Source: Selaginella moellendorffii (taxonomy: Eukaryota > Streptophyta > Lycopodiopsida > Selaginellales > Selaginellaceae). Taken from it: a stretch of 64,000 bases of DNA. Position 1 is the first letter of the stretch, and each line of letters begins with the position of its first letter. This document shows positions 11,055-22,364 of this stretch, in pieces. Both the position numbers and the translations under genes were made by a program. The stretch covers positions 435,683-499,682 of the forward strand of contig NW_003314339.1 in the NCBI RefSeq assembly GCF_000143415.4. Reading direction: 5' to 3'. A model generated the notes under the pieces. It saw only the letters and a list, made by a program, of their open reading frames with translations, made no database searches and had not been told where the DNA came from.

Positions 11055-11335
11055 ACAATCCTCCCCCGCTTAATGACCAGCACACAAGCCAGGATGCATC
11101 AGCATAAGTCACAAACGCTGCAAATCTGCCCGGCCACCTCCGGCACGAACCGGACAGCGCAGCAGGGGCACGACACCGCCCGCGTAGATGGGCGTTGCTC
11201 CCCACACCACAAACGGGTTCCTCTCCGTCGTAGTTGTTCCTCTCGCACGCCTGGAGGACCTGCTTCGAATTGGCGATGCCGGTGTGGTTTCGATTCGTGT
11301 CTCGCAATCGCCTCGCCAGCTGCGTCGCTGTGAAT
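11055..11335 (-). pseudogene. coatomer alpha C-terminal fragment (inverted relative to the main relic)
   Basis: Read on the minus strand, this stretch gives LARRLRDTN, KQVLQACERNNYD, PVCG, then in a second frame VSCPCCAVRFVPEVAGQICSVCDL, and in a third YADASWLVCWS. These match in order the last ~90 residues of coatomer alpha, including the two CxxC zinc-binding pairs. Two frameshifts and an internal deletion make it non-coding. It is probably the inverted end of the same pseudogene found at 8690-9520. Confidence 0.8.
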
Positions 11336-11610
11336 TGGAGTGTGCTGCGTGTCAGGAGCAAAATGAAGTTGTAAATATTCCAAGGGACCTTCAAACAGAC
11401 GGCTCAGATGTTCCTTATAGATCCTATCTTTTAGAATTCCACTGTGTCTTTGGCATTAGGTGCAGCTGTGAGTATGTTCAAAGATCCTGTTCAAGATTGA
11501 TTTTATTCTGTTTGTCAGGTGGGCTAGATGAGCACACAAAGCGCTATGGCACTCTTTCTTGTGGAGCATGCACAGGGTAACGGACACACAAATTTTCGGA
11601 CAGTTAATTG

Positions 11611-12180
11611 CGACGAATCTCTCTACAACAGTCTCATCATGTTCCTTGGCAAGGTCCATTCGAGGTCAACGATGTTTTTGCCATTGTGAACGCAGTCCCC
11701 GCGATAGCTCTCATGTCTTACGGATTCTCATACAAAGGACTCCTTCCTGGCCTGTGCTTTGGAGCAGTAAGTAATGGAAGCATTTCTTGTAGCTTTGAAA
11801 ATATTGCATGTCACGTCAGTGCCTGGGCATCACCATCTTCGGGATGGCCTACATGTCTGTTCACGACGGCCTGGTGCACCAGCGGTTTTCAGTTGGCCGA
11901 TGTGCCATATTTTCAGAAGGTAGCTGCTGCTCACCAGGTTTGTCCATAAATCATTCAGCTCTACATTCACCATCAAACCTGGCGTTCCGTACGGTTTGTT
12001 CCTGGGCTGAAGGTGAGCGAGAGACTGGAAACCAAACTTTTGACGGATTCATTGCCCTGATAGCAGCCGGAAGCGGTTGGTGGAGAATTGGAGCTGGAGA
12101 AGCTGGTGTCAAGTCGCCTCACCAAAAGATTATTTTTATTATTACTTTATAGAAAAAGCCGCAAATCGGACATAGAAAAC
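11611..12180 (+). pseudogene. beta-carotene hydroxylase relic, 5'-truncated and frameshifted
   Basis: Conserved blocks of the plastid non-heme di-iron beta-carotene 3-hydroxylase are present: SHHVPWQGPFEVNDVFAIVN and AVPAIALMSYGF...KGLLPGLCFGA (exon ending at 11766 with a GT donor), then after a 53-nt intron LGITIFGMAYMSVHDGLVHQRF, and in a shifted frame ADVPYFQKVAAAHQ. A later block (VGGELELEKLVSSR) matches the C-terminus. Against function: the N-terminal membrane part is missing, with a stop codon just upstream; the HESHH iron-binding motif reads QQSHH; a frameshift lies near 11900; and the segment after AAAHQ is out of frame with GVPYGLFLG. The intact enzyme makes zeaxanthin from beta-carotene. 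The violaxanthin de-epoxidase gene begins about 260 bp downstream. Confidence 0.82.
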
Positions 12181-12431
12181 GTGCGTTTTTTTAAAAACTG
12201 GCGGGTGGCCGCATATGAAAAAGACTCTGTCCTAGCAAGGTTTGTACGCAGCTCGGACTAAACCACGGACTTCGTACCCCAGTAGGAGGAAGGAAGAGCA
12301 GTGTCCCACGCCCCGCGCACATCCATCTCGGGTCGGTCCCTTGTTTGTGAGGAGGCTTTCTGAAACGTATCGCTGCAAGGCGGTTGCTTGCAACTTGAAT
12401 GAAAAGTGTAGCTGCGGCTTGAAGGGGGACA

Positions 12432-12636
12432 AGAAGGAGCAGATGTTTGCCAGTACCACGACTTCGCATCGGCTTGTTCGAAGAGTGGCAACAACCAGTA
12501 CTGGGCCGAATGTGAAGAGCAGGAAGCCGCTATGCGGGAAGAAGAGCGAGAAGATGATTGCCAGTACCACGGCTCCGCCCCCGCTTGTCCGAAGTGTGAA
12601 GAATGTAACAACGACAAGTACCGGACCGGGATTCAA
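12432..12636 (+). repeat. diverged tandem duplication in the VDE leader region
   Basis: Two ~90-bp units (about 12432-12518 and 12538-12636) share GCCAGTACCACG, then CTTGTYCGAAG and ACAACSASTACYGG. In the VDE frame they read FASTTTSHRLVRR...TTSTGP and IASTTAPPPLVRS...TTSTGP. In the +1 frame both units instead give Cys-rich text beginning CQYH. Confidence 0.7.
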
Positions 12637-13807
12637 AGTCAATGCATTGGGCTTGCTCCTGGGGACGTGTTTGCTCTTGCACCCAGCAAACCATGCTGGA
12701 GCTCTGGACATCGAGACTGCTCAAAAAACATGGAAATGTCTTCTGGGTGGATGCAGGTGCTGTTGTGCTCCCCGGGTTTCATTGTTTATTTTGAATCCAC
12801 CTGATCTCATAGTTGTGCATGTTCTTCAGCTCCGAGCTGGTTCGATGCGTGGGAGATCCTTCATGCGCTGCCAATTTAGTTTGTCTGGAAACTTGCAGCC
12901 CAGGAGACTTGAATTGCCAAGTATTATTTGATTTTATACGATCAAGTTGCTCACTCTGTTTCTGTTCTCTCGTTTTGTATCGGAACATAGGTCAGATGCA
13001 GAGACATTTTCCAGAACAAGGTCGTAGAGGAATTCAACACATGCCTCCTGAGCAAAAAAAAGTGCATCCCTCAAAGTGCCAACAACGGCTCCTACCCGGT
13101 ACCTCCAGACTGCGGTTTGGTGGAAAAGTTCAACACCCAAGACTTCACAGGCACATGGTATATTACCAGCGGTCTTAACCCCCTTTTCGATCTCTACGAT
13201 TGCCAAGTCCATGAGTTCTCGGCCGGTCCCCACAAGCTCACCGGAAAACTGACGTGGAGGGTGACCACCCCCGACGGCGGCTTCATCACACGCCACGCGA
13301 TACAAAATTTCGTGCAGAAGAATCCCAAACGCCCGGGTGTGCTCTCCAATCATGACAACGAGTACCTCAATTACAAAGACGATTGGTGAGTGTTTCGCAA
13401 GCTTCCAAAGCTTCTGTGTACGTAGGTCCGGTGCGTGATGCCAGCATAGCTGCGAATCCTAAATGAGCAATTGACGCATTGATTGGTGGCTCTTGCGCAG
13501 GTTCATCGTCTCCGCCCGGCTCAACAAGCAACCGGATGACTACGTGTTCGTGTACTACAATGGGTCCAACGATGCATGGGACGGCTATGGTGGGGCTGTC
13601 GTCTACACACGGAGTTCAAGCCTCCCCAAGTCCAATTTCCCAGAGCTGCGGCTTGCTGCTGCTAAAGTCGGCTTGGATTTTGACAACTTCAAGATGACTG
13701 ACAACAGTTGCGGTCCACAGCCATCTTTGTTTGCTAGAGTCCACAAGAGATTGTTTGAAGGAGAGAGAGCTCTTGCTACAAACCGTAATAGTCCTAGCTA
13801 TGTATGA
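12443..13807 (+). CDS. VDE: violaxanthin de-epoxidase
   Basis: Four exons (12443-12756, 12830-12920, 12991-13385, 13501-13807) join in frame to 368 residues. The enzyme acts in the acidified thylakoid lumen, using ascorbate to convert violaxanthin to zeaxanthin for photoprotection. The leader ends in GLLLGTCLLLHPANHAGALD, a lumen-targeting type signal. Next comes the Cys-rich domain (KCLLGGCSSELVRC, DPSCAANLVCLETC, FNTCLLSKKKC), then the lipocalin domain (FTGTWYITSGLNPLFDLYDCQVHEF, HDNEYLNYKDDW, YVFVYYNGSNDAWDGYGGAVVYTRSS). I count 13 cysteines in the mature part. The protein stops at GERALATNRNSPSYV, so the Glu-rich C-terminal domain of flowering-plant VDE is missing. The ATG is the first one in the open frame, but the frame is open for 200 nt upstream, so an upstream exon is possible. 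The leader contains an internal duplication. Confidence 0.88.
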
Positions 13808-16602
13808 ACTTGCTACGTTAGATCAGACATAAGCTCTAGGGAGAATTTTCTTGGAACTGAAAAAAGAAAGCAAATTTATAACATATCTCTCTACTTTAGC
13901 AAGAACTTCTACAATCAACCGCATGGAGACTTTTGATAAGACTTGTGTGCGAACCGGATAATGAGACCATCTTTCTATGTTTACTAAAGTATATTTTGCC
14001 ACCATTGTCTACTATAGGAATCAAATCTCACATTTCTACTCATACTATTTGAACCCAAGAGCCATATATATAAATCAGTAACTCATCCTAGATTAGTTTA
14101 AGGTTGGACTATATTAATTTCTAAAGAAGTTGTTCAATTATTTTCTATTGTCTTTATTTATAGTTTTTCATCATCTTCCCTTCTCTTTCTAATATTATAT
14201 AGAGAATAATTTTGGCATTGAATTAAATATCATAACCAAAATATTATAATATAATGGATTTAAATATTTATAAATAATTGATATTTGGCATATATAAATA
14301 TATATTTAATATATACTTATTCTTGTATTAGCTTTGTACTGGCCATAATTCACAAAAATGGAGAGTGTTGCATTGAAGAATGTTTAGAGTTATTATAAGC
14401 AAACTTAGCAGAAGGAAGAAAATTAACCTAATCATCCTGTTGGTGAGAAATAAAATATTAAAAATACTACTCAAGAGTTTAAATAGGTATCAATTTGAGG
14501 ATGATAAGAAGTTAACAATTCTTTTTGATATAAAGGAAGGAAAAAAACTAATGTTAAATGGTGGAAAATAATTAAGGACCACAATCAATGATAATATCAC
14601 ATAAAGATGAAAGATCTCCTTTTAGATAAGTTTAATTGACTACTCTCCATAAATTATCTTCTGATAGGGCAAGAAATGTGCTATTTTGAAAAATCAATTG
14701 ATTGCAATATTCAAAAACAATGTTCAAATCTTAAGAGGTGGAAGATTGGTCAGGAAATTAATAAAAATATTTCTAAAGCTCTGGAGTAAGAAGAATTTTG
14801 AAGAAGACTAGATAGAGTATGTCAAGGCATTTTGGTTCATTAATACATATTGTAAGTATAGATAAAATTTTCAATATACTTTTGCATATGAAACACTAAC
14901 AACAGTGTCTTGGTTATGAGCAAAAGATTGGTATGTCAACAAAATTTGATGGCATGTAATTTAAGTTCTATGGCTTCCTTAATCAAGTTAGACTTTCGAA
15001 TGCTATATAACTTGATTGATATTTCATTCTAAATTCTTATATGGAATTGATTGGACTATTTTTTTTATTGGGATGCTATAAGTAATAAAAATTTTCATTC
15101 TAATTTAGTCACTTAACCATGCCTTATACCACTTAGAAGAGTTTCACTCACAACTTCTATATATCTTCATTCTAATTTAGGGCATTTGTTAGCCCCCAGA
15201 GGTGATATCAAAATCACACCAACTTTATATTTGATCCAAGTGTTTTATATGTCCAATTCTACTTTAGACACCTAAAGGTACTATTGAAGTACTAGTTATT
15301 ATCTCTATTGGCATTGGATGCAAAAGCTTGAGTGAAGGGCTTTTTATGGTTTTAGCAAATAAGACTTTGTTGTAGTGCATGTGGTTTTCACCCTATGGTG
15401 ATTTACCATATGATAACCATGAAGTGGAACCTAAACCTTTTATATACCATATGTCATGTGCCATGTTGTCACAAATGTAATTACAGGTAATGAAAGTTAC
15501 TTGTCAGCTAGTATTTTCATATATTCTTTCCTTATTGCCACAATGGTAGGAGATCGGTATTGCTAGACTTGTTACCAGTTCCCACTTGAGTTAATTGAGA
15601 AATTGGTTAATGGCCATGCACTTAAATTGGATAAACATAAAGTAAGAGCCCTATATGTTTCTTGTTGAGCATATTCGACCTAGTTTGAGAAACTCTTGTC
15701 ATTGGCTTGCACTGGCAAGTATCAAGAAGCCCCGCAATATTGAGTTTAGTTCATCAATATTCGTTAAATGATAGTTTACCGTGTCTGTCAAACACCCTCT
15801 CTATCATGCCCTTTATGTTAATCTCATTTCAGTCTTAAATGATATTTATGGAAAGTGTTTAGATTTGTTTATTTGGCATATCTACAGAATGTAAAGATTG
15901 TCTTGAACATAATGGTGTTCGTCCCGTGTTCCAATTCACAATCTAAGGACATTCCATATTTAGTAAGTTTCAAGCTTGTCCCAGAGATTAACTTCTAATA
16001 CTAAGGGAGGCTTGGGGTGAAAGCCCAAAGCATGTGTTCCTCAAGTGGGAGGGGGGGGATATGGGGGGTTCCAAATGTATAGTAGGGATAGTGGGTAGGT
16101 CAGGTATGGCTGACCAACCTAAGGCATAATCTAACTCTTGCTTACGTGCCTGTTCTTGTTTTGCATCCGGCTTGGATCTAAGCCTAAGTTCCATACCATG
16201 TTAGTTGGTGGAGTACCCATATCCCTGTGTTAGGCCACCGGTATACTGAAATAGTGCCAAGTGCCAAACTTCGTTTGGCTCCGTTTTGCATGCTGGTCCT
16301 GGCATTGGGATGCTAGATATTCTAGGACTGTTCCAAATCGCTCTATGCTTCTATCCCTTCACTCCTTGGGCTATACGCTCAAGAGTCACTCCGTGCTTTG
16401 GTTCTTTCGCTTCTTGGCTTTAGGCTTAGGAGTTTGGCTCTGTTCCTTCATTTAGTGGTCCAAGGCCTTGAAATTTGGGTTCTGCACCACTATCATTTGG
16501 ACACATGGCATATGGCATGTGGCATGTAACACGTGGCACATGGAGGGTTTAGGTTCTATTTTGTGGTTATCTTATGGTAAATCACTATAGGATAAGGGGT
16601 AA
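13808..16602. other. AT-rich intergenic DNA with decayed LTR fragments
   Basis: No gene is recognisable. About 15097-15260 matches, with many changes, the start of the non-autonomous LTR at 48640-48790 (ATTCTA.TTTAGT, then ACTTAACCA.). About 16005-16095 matches its internal part (GGTGAAAGCCCAAAGC and GTATAGTAGGG) in the opposite orientation. These are old insertions. Confidence 0.6.
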
Positions 16603-16831
16603 TGTGAGACACAAAATCCCTAGGCCTGAAAGTGGAGCCGAAAGGGTACCACGTGGTAGTGGCTGAAGTGAAAGCCAAACGAGCATAACACGTTTGGACT
16701 AAAAGCTCCGACTTGAGAGGTCGAGAGTGGGAGTGGAACTCACAACGAAGTGCTCGAGGAACAAGCACAAAGCAAACAATAAGTGAGTCTCTAGAAAAGG
16801 GACCCGAGATGGAGTCTGAGATGGACCCGAG

Positions 16832-17990
16832 TGTAAGCCACAAATTTTTCCTTTCCAATTTGCCAGCTTACCCTGTCTACCCGTCCAACACTGCCTTGGC
16901 TTTTGCTAAGTTCCCTCGCCAAGGTTCCCGCCTATAGTACCAGCTCCTACTTGGTCCTACTTGGTTTCAACTACTCACTGCACGAGCAATAGAGTGTTAG
17001 CCATCCATCCACGGATTCCCAATTCTCTCTCAATCCCCCTCCTCAGGTTAGACTGGACTTAAGGTTCGGCTACACTCCCCGCAGGCACAAGCAGCCAAGC
17101 ACACTAAGCCTCCAGGTTCCTAACACCCCTTGGTACCACAAGACTTGATCATGGGACCCTCTAAATCCCAAGTCTTGGGGTGCAACACTTGCTTCTGGAC
17201 GCCGGGGCAAAACACTGTGGCCTAACGGCCTGGTATGGGTACCTCTACGCCCCCCACTTCCATCCCGAAGGAAGGCCCAAGCCCCTAGGAAGGGCGAGGA
17301 CCAATGAGCTGCATGGTACTCAAGTGGGGCACCACTCCACATGAGCCGGGAGCATCGCAGTCGGTTTCCCTTTCGGGAGTGGGAGCTGCTCTTGAGCACT
17401 TCCTGGACTTCCTGGGTGGCCCCTCCGGCACCACCCAAGTCTATGCTCACTCCCACCCAAGGCCTCTCAGTCCCAGTCTCAACCTCAAGTCAGTTTGAAA
17501 GCACCATTGCAGAGTTCCTTCAAGATTGGTTCCTGGACCTCACTATCCCTACTATATTTTGGGAACCCCCGGAAGCCCCTTCCCCCCCCCCCCCCCCCCC
17601 CGCGGGAGACACACGCTTTGGGCTTTCACCCCTTGACCCGTATTAGTACTCGGACTCGATCTCGGACCCGACTTCGGACCCGGTCTTGGACTCGATCTCG
17701 GACTCGATCTCAGACCCGATCTCGGACTCGACTTCGGACTCGACCTCGGACTTGGTCTCGGACCCAATTTGGATCTCGGACTTTGTCTCAAACTCGGTCT
17801 TGAACTCGGTCTCGAACTCGGTCTCCGATTCGGCCTCGAACTTGATCCCGGACTCTATCTCGAACTCGGTCTTAGAGTCGGTCTTGGACTCAATCTTCGA
17901 CACGGTCCCATCCGATAAACTCTTTGTCATTTTGGTCATGCTTTCGGGGATCTTTTAGCCTACGACACCTTGGCGAGTTGGTTCCTTATA
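16832..17990 (-). repeat. chromovirus 3' LTR
   Basis: This LTR is 1159 bp, starting TGTAAGCCAC and ending CTTATA where the right-hand copy has CTTACA. It contains a poly-C run (about 17582-17601) and a CTCGGA-type hexamer array (17644-17905). Confidence 0.92.
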
Positions 17991-18414
17991 ACTCCACCAC
18001 CCATAGAAGAAGTTCGATGCCCACATCGAATGTCTCTTTTTTATCCTACGACTTGTTGACCATGTCTCCGGGGGCATCCCCCCACTTAGCGGTGTGCCTA
18101 AGTTAGCCTCCCTGGCCAAGAGCCCATGACAACGGAGTATAGGTGTCCCTATACTCCTCACCTCACCTCGCCCTAGTATGGGGTTGGGACTTGAACCTAG
18201 CCTTGTTTTACTAGGGGGTTGGGACTCAAACCCAACCTCTATAGAATATGTCTACGGATTCGACATCCCCGCGGGGAGTCGGGCGTAGTTCCCTACGCTT
18301 GGTCGACCTAGCTAACCCATGCTAATTAGCTTACCTTTGGCGCGCCTTCGGGTCCCAATATATGCCATTGCTCAACTTCACAAATTGATACTTTAATTGA
18401 ACTTTGTATAAGTA

Positions 18415-18734
18415 CATAGAGTTTTGCCTTGCAGAAATTCCTCTACTAGACCTCGCGCATTCGCTAGGTTCTCCTCTGGTTCCCATGTTGCTTCGCAGTG
18501 TGGAAATCCTTTCCACTTCACATGAAACTCTCTCACGTCGTGTCCTTGTCACTTGCTCTTGCACGCATTGAGGATAGCCTCGACTTCGTATTCCTCTTCC
18601 CCTTGGATAACCTCAGGTAAAGGTCTTACTTGGTCCTTGCGAAGCAGATCCTCAAAATATGGTTTGAGTAAGTTCACATGGAACACGGGGTGCATCTTCC
18701 CCATCTCTCGAGGAAGTCGAAGATGGTAAGCCAC
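18415..18734 (-). pseudogene. chromodomain at the C-terminus of the integrase
   Basis: The minus strand reads KMHPVFHVNLLKPYF, then EEEYEVEAILNACKSK, a stop codon, and then EFHVKWKGFPHCEATWEPEENL. This is the classical chromodomain with its aromatic residues (Y, W and W) and the FHV.WKG motif. It places the element among the chromoviruses; the domain is thought to guide insertion to methylated-histone chromatin. At least one in-frame stop interrupts it. Confidence 0.85.
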
Positions 18735-20016
18735 TTTACCGATTCAAGCCTCAATCTCATAAGGCCCCGCAAACTTGTTTAAACAACTCAAGATCAATTC
18801 GTTTATAGGAATATATGCATTTTTACCTTTGGGTCAACTTCTGGCTGATCCCACTTGGTAGCCTGAGGTTCTTGGTGTTCAGCCACACCTTCTCCCCAGT
18901 TTGGAACTCTACATCCCGACGCTTCTGGTTCGCATACTTGGTTTGCCTTTGTTGAGCCCGTTCCAAGGAATCCCTCACTAGATTCCAAATGTTGAGTCTT
19001 TCTGCCGTGAATGCCTCCACTGTGGGTAACTCTCCATGATACTCGGCTACGCCGGGTTCCACAGGACCTTCAATAGCTTGCCCATTGATGACTTCCCATG
19101 GACTCACCCCGATACTCGAATGTGGTGAGTTGTTATAACACATTTCCGCAAGTCCCAGATGACTTACCCAATCAGTCTGGTCTCCCGAGACATAGCATCG
19201 CAAATAATCCTCCAGCTGCCTATTCACCCTTTCCGTTTGTGAAGAAGTGTTAGTGCCATCCAACTTGACTTAATACCCATTACTTGTCTGTGGGTGATAG
19301 GCTGTGCTGAATTTCAACTTGGTGCGATACTGTTCCAGGAGTGTTCTCCAGAACCTACTAGTGAAGATCTTATCTCGATCTGAGATAATCTCTTTTGGCC
19401 TTCCCCGCACTCAAACCACTTGTTCGAAAAACAGCTTCGTCACACCTTCTGCATCCACTTCCGTTGTGGTGGGTATGAAATGTGCCATCTTCGAAAATTG
19501 ATCCACCACCACGAATATCGCATCGAACCCCCCGCTTGGAGGGAGTCCCATGATGAAGTCCATCGTAAGACATTTCTATGGATGATCTGGAATTGGGATG
19601 CTTTGTAACAAGCCCCCACTAGCCTTAGTCACGGCTTTGACCTGCTGACATGTTGGACATGTCTTTACATAGTTTTGGACGTCTTTAGCCATATCTGGCC
19701 AGTGGTACTTCCTCTTGAGTAAGCCCATTATCTTGGGCACTCCGCCGTGTCCCGCAAGAGGTCCATCATGACACTCTTATAAGGCTACCTTCCTTAGTTC
19801 CCCTTCTGGAACATACACCCTCGTTTGCTTGTAATATATGAGTCCGTTGCGTTCCGCATAGCTTGTTTTCTCTTTTGTTGGCAGCTCACCTCTCTGGTGA
19901 GCTTCCCGTGCCTCTAGATTCCTCAGCAACACTTCTTGTGCTAGACCATCGTTCTCGTATGCGGTCTGCACATCATCCCAAAAGGTTGCTGTCACGCTGG
20001 ATATCGCCAACTTCAA
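18735..20016 (-). pseudogene. integrase of the chromovirus
   Basis: The N-terminal HHCC zinc module is readable (CHDGPLAGHGGVPKIMGLL, then CPTCQQ). The catalytic core follows: TMDFIMGLPPSGGFDAIFVVVD (first Asp), IISDRDKIFTS (second Asp), then SQTERVNRQLEDYLR (Glu). Between the second Asp and the Glu, the usual AYHPQT-DGQTERVN text is disrupted by a short insertion and a stop near 19270. Further stops lie near 19605 and 19430. The region is non-functional as it stands. Confidence 0.85.
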
Positions 20017-20025
20017 GCTCGCTTT

Positions 20026-20874
20026 TCAACTTAGCGCATCTGCCACGATGTTGCTCTTCCCAAGCTTGTACAGAATCTCGCAATCAAACTCGGCCAAAGC
20101 ATTGGCCCACCGACCTTGTTTTCCCCTCAGGTCAGGCTGTGACAAGAAGTGTTTTGTTGCCATATTGTCCGTGTAAACCTTGAAGTGTCTCCCAAGGTAG
20201 TGTCGCCACTCCTTGAGCGCCTTGACCACCGCAAACAGTTCCTTCTCATGGGCAGGCCACTTCCGTTGAGCCTTGTCCAACTTCTTCGAGAAGAACACTA
20301 TTGGATGGTTGTCTTGCTTCAAAACTGCGCCCAACGCAAAGTCTGAAGCATCCGTTTCTACCTCAAAGTCCTTACCAAAGTCTGGTAGCGCCAACACGGG
20401 AGCCTTCCTCAACTTCCCCTTGAGGTGGACGAATGCCGCCTTGCATTCTGCTGTCCATACCATCTTCCCTTTTCCCGTTTGGTCTGTTAAGGGCAGGGCT
20501 ACTCTTGAATAGTGTCTGATAAACTTTTGATAGTAGTTGCATAGCCCCAAGAATGCCCTTAACTCGTGTACATTCGATGGTCGCTCCCAATCCTGGATCG
20601 CTTGGACCTTCTCAGGGTCCACCTTGAGCTCGTCCTTGCCCACCACATGCCCGAGAAACTTTACCTCTTGCTGAGCAAAGTCACATTTGCTTTCTTTAGC
20701 ATACAGCTGGTGTTCGCTTAGTTTCTCAAACACCTTCGTCAAGTGTTTAGCATGCTCCTCTAGCGTTTCGCTATAGATTAGGATGTCGTCAATATAGACG
20801 ACCACAAAGTGATCCAGATAGGGTACAAAGATATGGTTTACATCAACGCCGAAAACGTTGCCGGCGCATTGCAT
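20026..20874 (-). pseudogene. reverse transcriptase C-terminal half and RNase H
   Basis: This open frame starts with the RT palm motif VVVYIDDILIYS, the catalytic YIDD being intact. It continues through KFLGHVV, the connection region, and RNase H with VETDASDFALGAVL, HEKELFAVV and YTDN. It is out of frame with the upstream RT half by a small indel at about 20838. Confidence 0.93.
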
Positions 20875-21752
20875 AGCCCGAAGGGCATCACCAGAAACTC
20901 GAAGCTCCCATACCTTGTTCGACAGGTTGTCTTCTCGACATCTTCCTCTGCTACCCTGATCTGGTAGTATCCTGACCTTAGGTCAATCCTTGAGAAGTAT
21001 TTTGCCTTTTTCAACCTATCGAACAGGTCCTCAATCCTTGGCAAAGGGTACTTGTTCTTCTTTGTATATTTGTTGAGCAAGTTTATGCACATGCGCATAG
21101 ATCCATCTTTCTTTTTCACAAATAGCACTGGCGCCCCATACGGCAATTTGCTCAACCTAACATACCCTTTGTCCACCAACTCCTCTAGTTGGCGCTTGAG
21201 CTCCGCGAGTTCTTTTTTGTTCAAACGATAGGGAGGGCGAACCACCGCTTTAGCACCCTCAACCTTATGTTCTATCGGTCGTGCGGGGGGCAACCCCGCC
21301 AGTAGCTCCTCCGGCATGGTATCCTGGAATTGGTCCAACACCTGCTGGATCACTAAAGGTACTTCTTCCGTTCCTGTCTTTTTGTCACTCCTCACCGAGA
21401 GTAACCACAAAAATGCAGCCTTGGTCCCTTTAGTGAGTTGTCCCCTCATGTACACCAGGTTTAGGCAGGAATCTTTGGCCTTGCATTGCCCTACCTTTAG
21501 ATCCTGGGCCTCCACCTTGGATCTTCTTCCTTGGGCATTCGCTAGTACCATAAGGTTTCTACCTTGTCCCCTCAAGGTTACCACGAACCGATTGAACCAA
21601 TCCATCCCAAAGATAATGTTAAATCCCGCCATGTCCAACACGGTGAAATCCATGTCTACTTTCCAAGTCTCTACTTCGACTCTCGCTTGTCGAAGTACCT
21701 CATCAGTGCTTTGGCTACCTTGAACAAACTCTATAGTCCTTGGTTCGCCTAG
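20838..21752 (-). pseudogene. reverse transcriptase N-terminal half
   Basis: It begins in the protease/RT linker ([16 protein letters not shown]) and runs through [41 protein letters not shown] and [15 protein letters not shown], all standard Ty3/Gypsy RT motifs. The frame ends in a stop just after ATFSALM, where a small indel shifts it away from the YIDD block. Confidence 0.92.
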
Positions 21753-22361
21753 CTACTGCACCATTAGTCCGGCTTGCCGGACTATGTCTGCAGCCACAAA
21801 ATTATCCGAAGCACCCATGTCAATAAGGATCTTAACAAAGCTACCCCCAAGCTTCCCTCGGAGGGTTAGTAGATGTCGCGAACGACTCTCTACCAAAGTT
21901 GCTTGTGTAATGAGTAACTTTGAGCTAGGGACTGGATCACATATTTCAGTTTGGACTTCACCTGACTTAATGGCCATATTGGCTTTGGCCTTCTTCGGGT
22001 AGGGACATTCCCTCGAAAAGTGTCCCGCTTCACCGCAGTTGTAACATATGTTATTTCCCACGCTGCTAAATGAGTTGACCTTCTTATCCGTGGGTTTATC
22101 TCTTTTTGCTTGACTCCCCCACGTACTCGCTCGCTGGCCCCCGGATTTGCCCTTGCGAAACCCCGAGGACTCATTCTTAAAGAAACTCTTCTTGAATTTC
22201 CCTTTGCTATACATTCCCCTTAGTTTGTCCCCTTTGCTAAATGTGGACCCCGACCCCGTCGCGTTCCCCTTTCGCAGGTTATCGTTGAAATGCACCTTGA
22301 TGGCTGCATCCAACGCTTCCTTGTAGTTGGTCGGGTTCCAGCACATCACCTGACCGCGAGC
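21753..22361 (-). pseudogene. Gag zinc knuckle and aspartic protease
   Basis: The CCHC knuckle CYNCGEAGHFSRECPYP is intact. The protease active site reads ILIDMGASDNFV where DSGAS or DTGAS is expected; the Met codon ATG could come from ACG by one C-to-T change. The segment is bounded by TAG stops at both ends, in the same frame as the Gag segment. Confidence 0.88.
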
Positions 22362-22364
22362 CTA

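Noticed and set aside
12232..12711. Minus-strand frame opposite the VDE leader with repeated hydrophobic stretches
   Set aside because: It mirrors the duplicated leader of the sense gene; repeats on both strands come from the DNA duplication.
14380..14571. Short Lys/Ile-rich frame in AT-rich DNA
   Set aside because: Composition alone explains it; no homology, splice sites or conserved motif.
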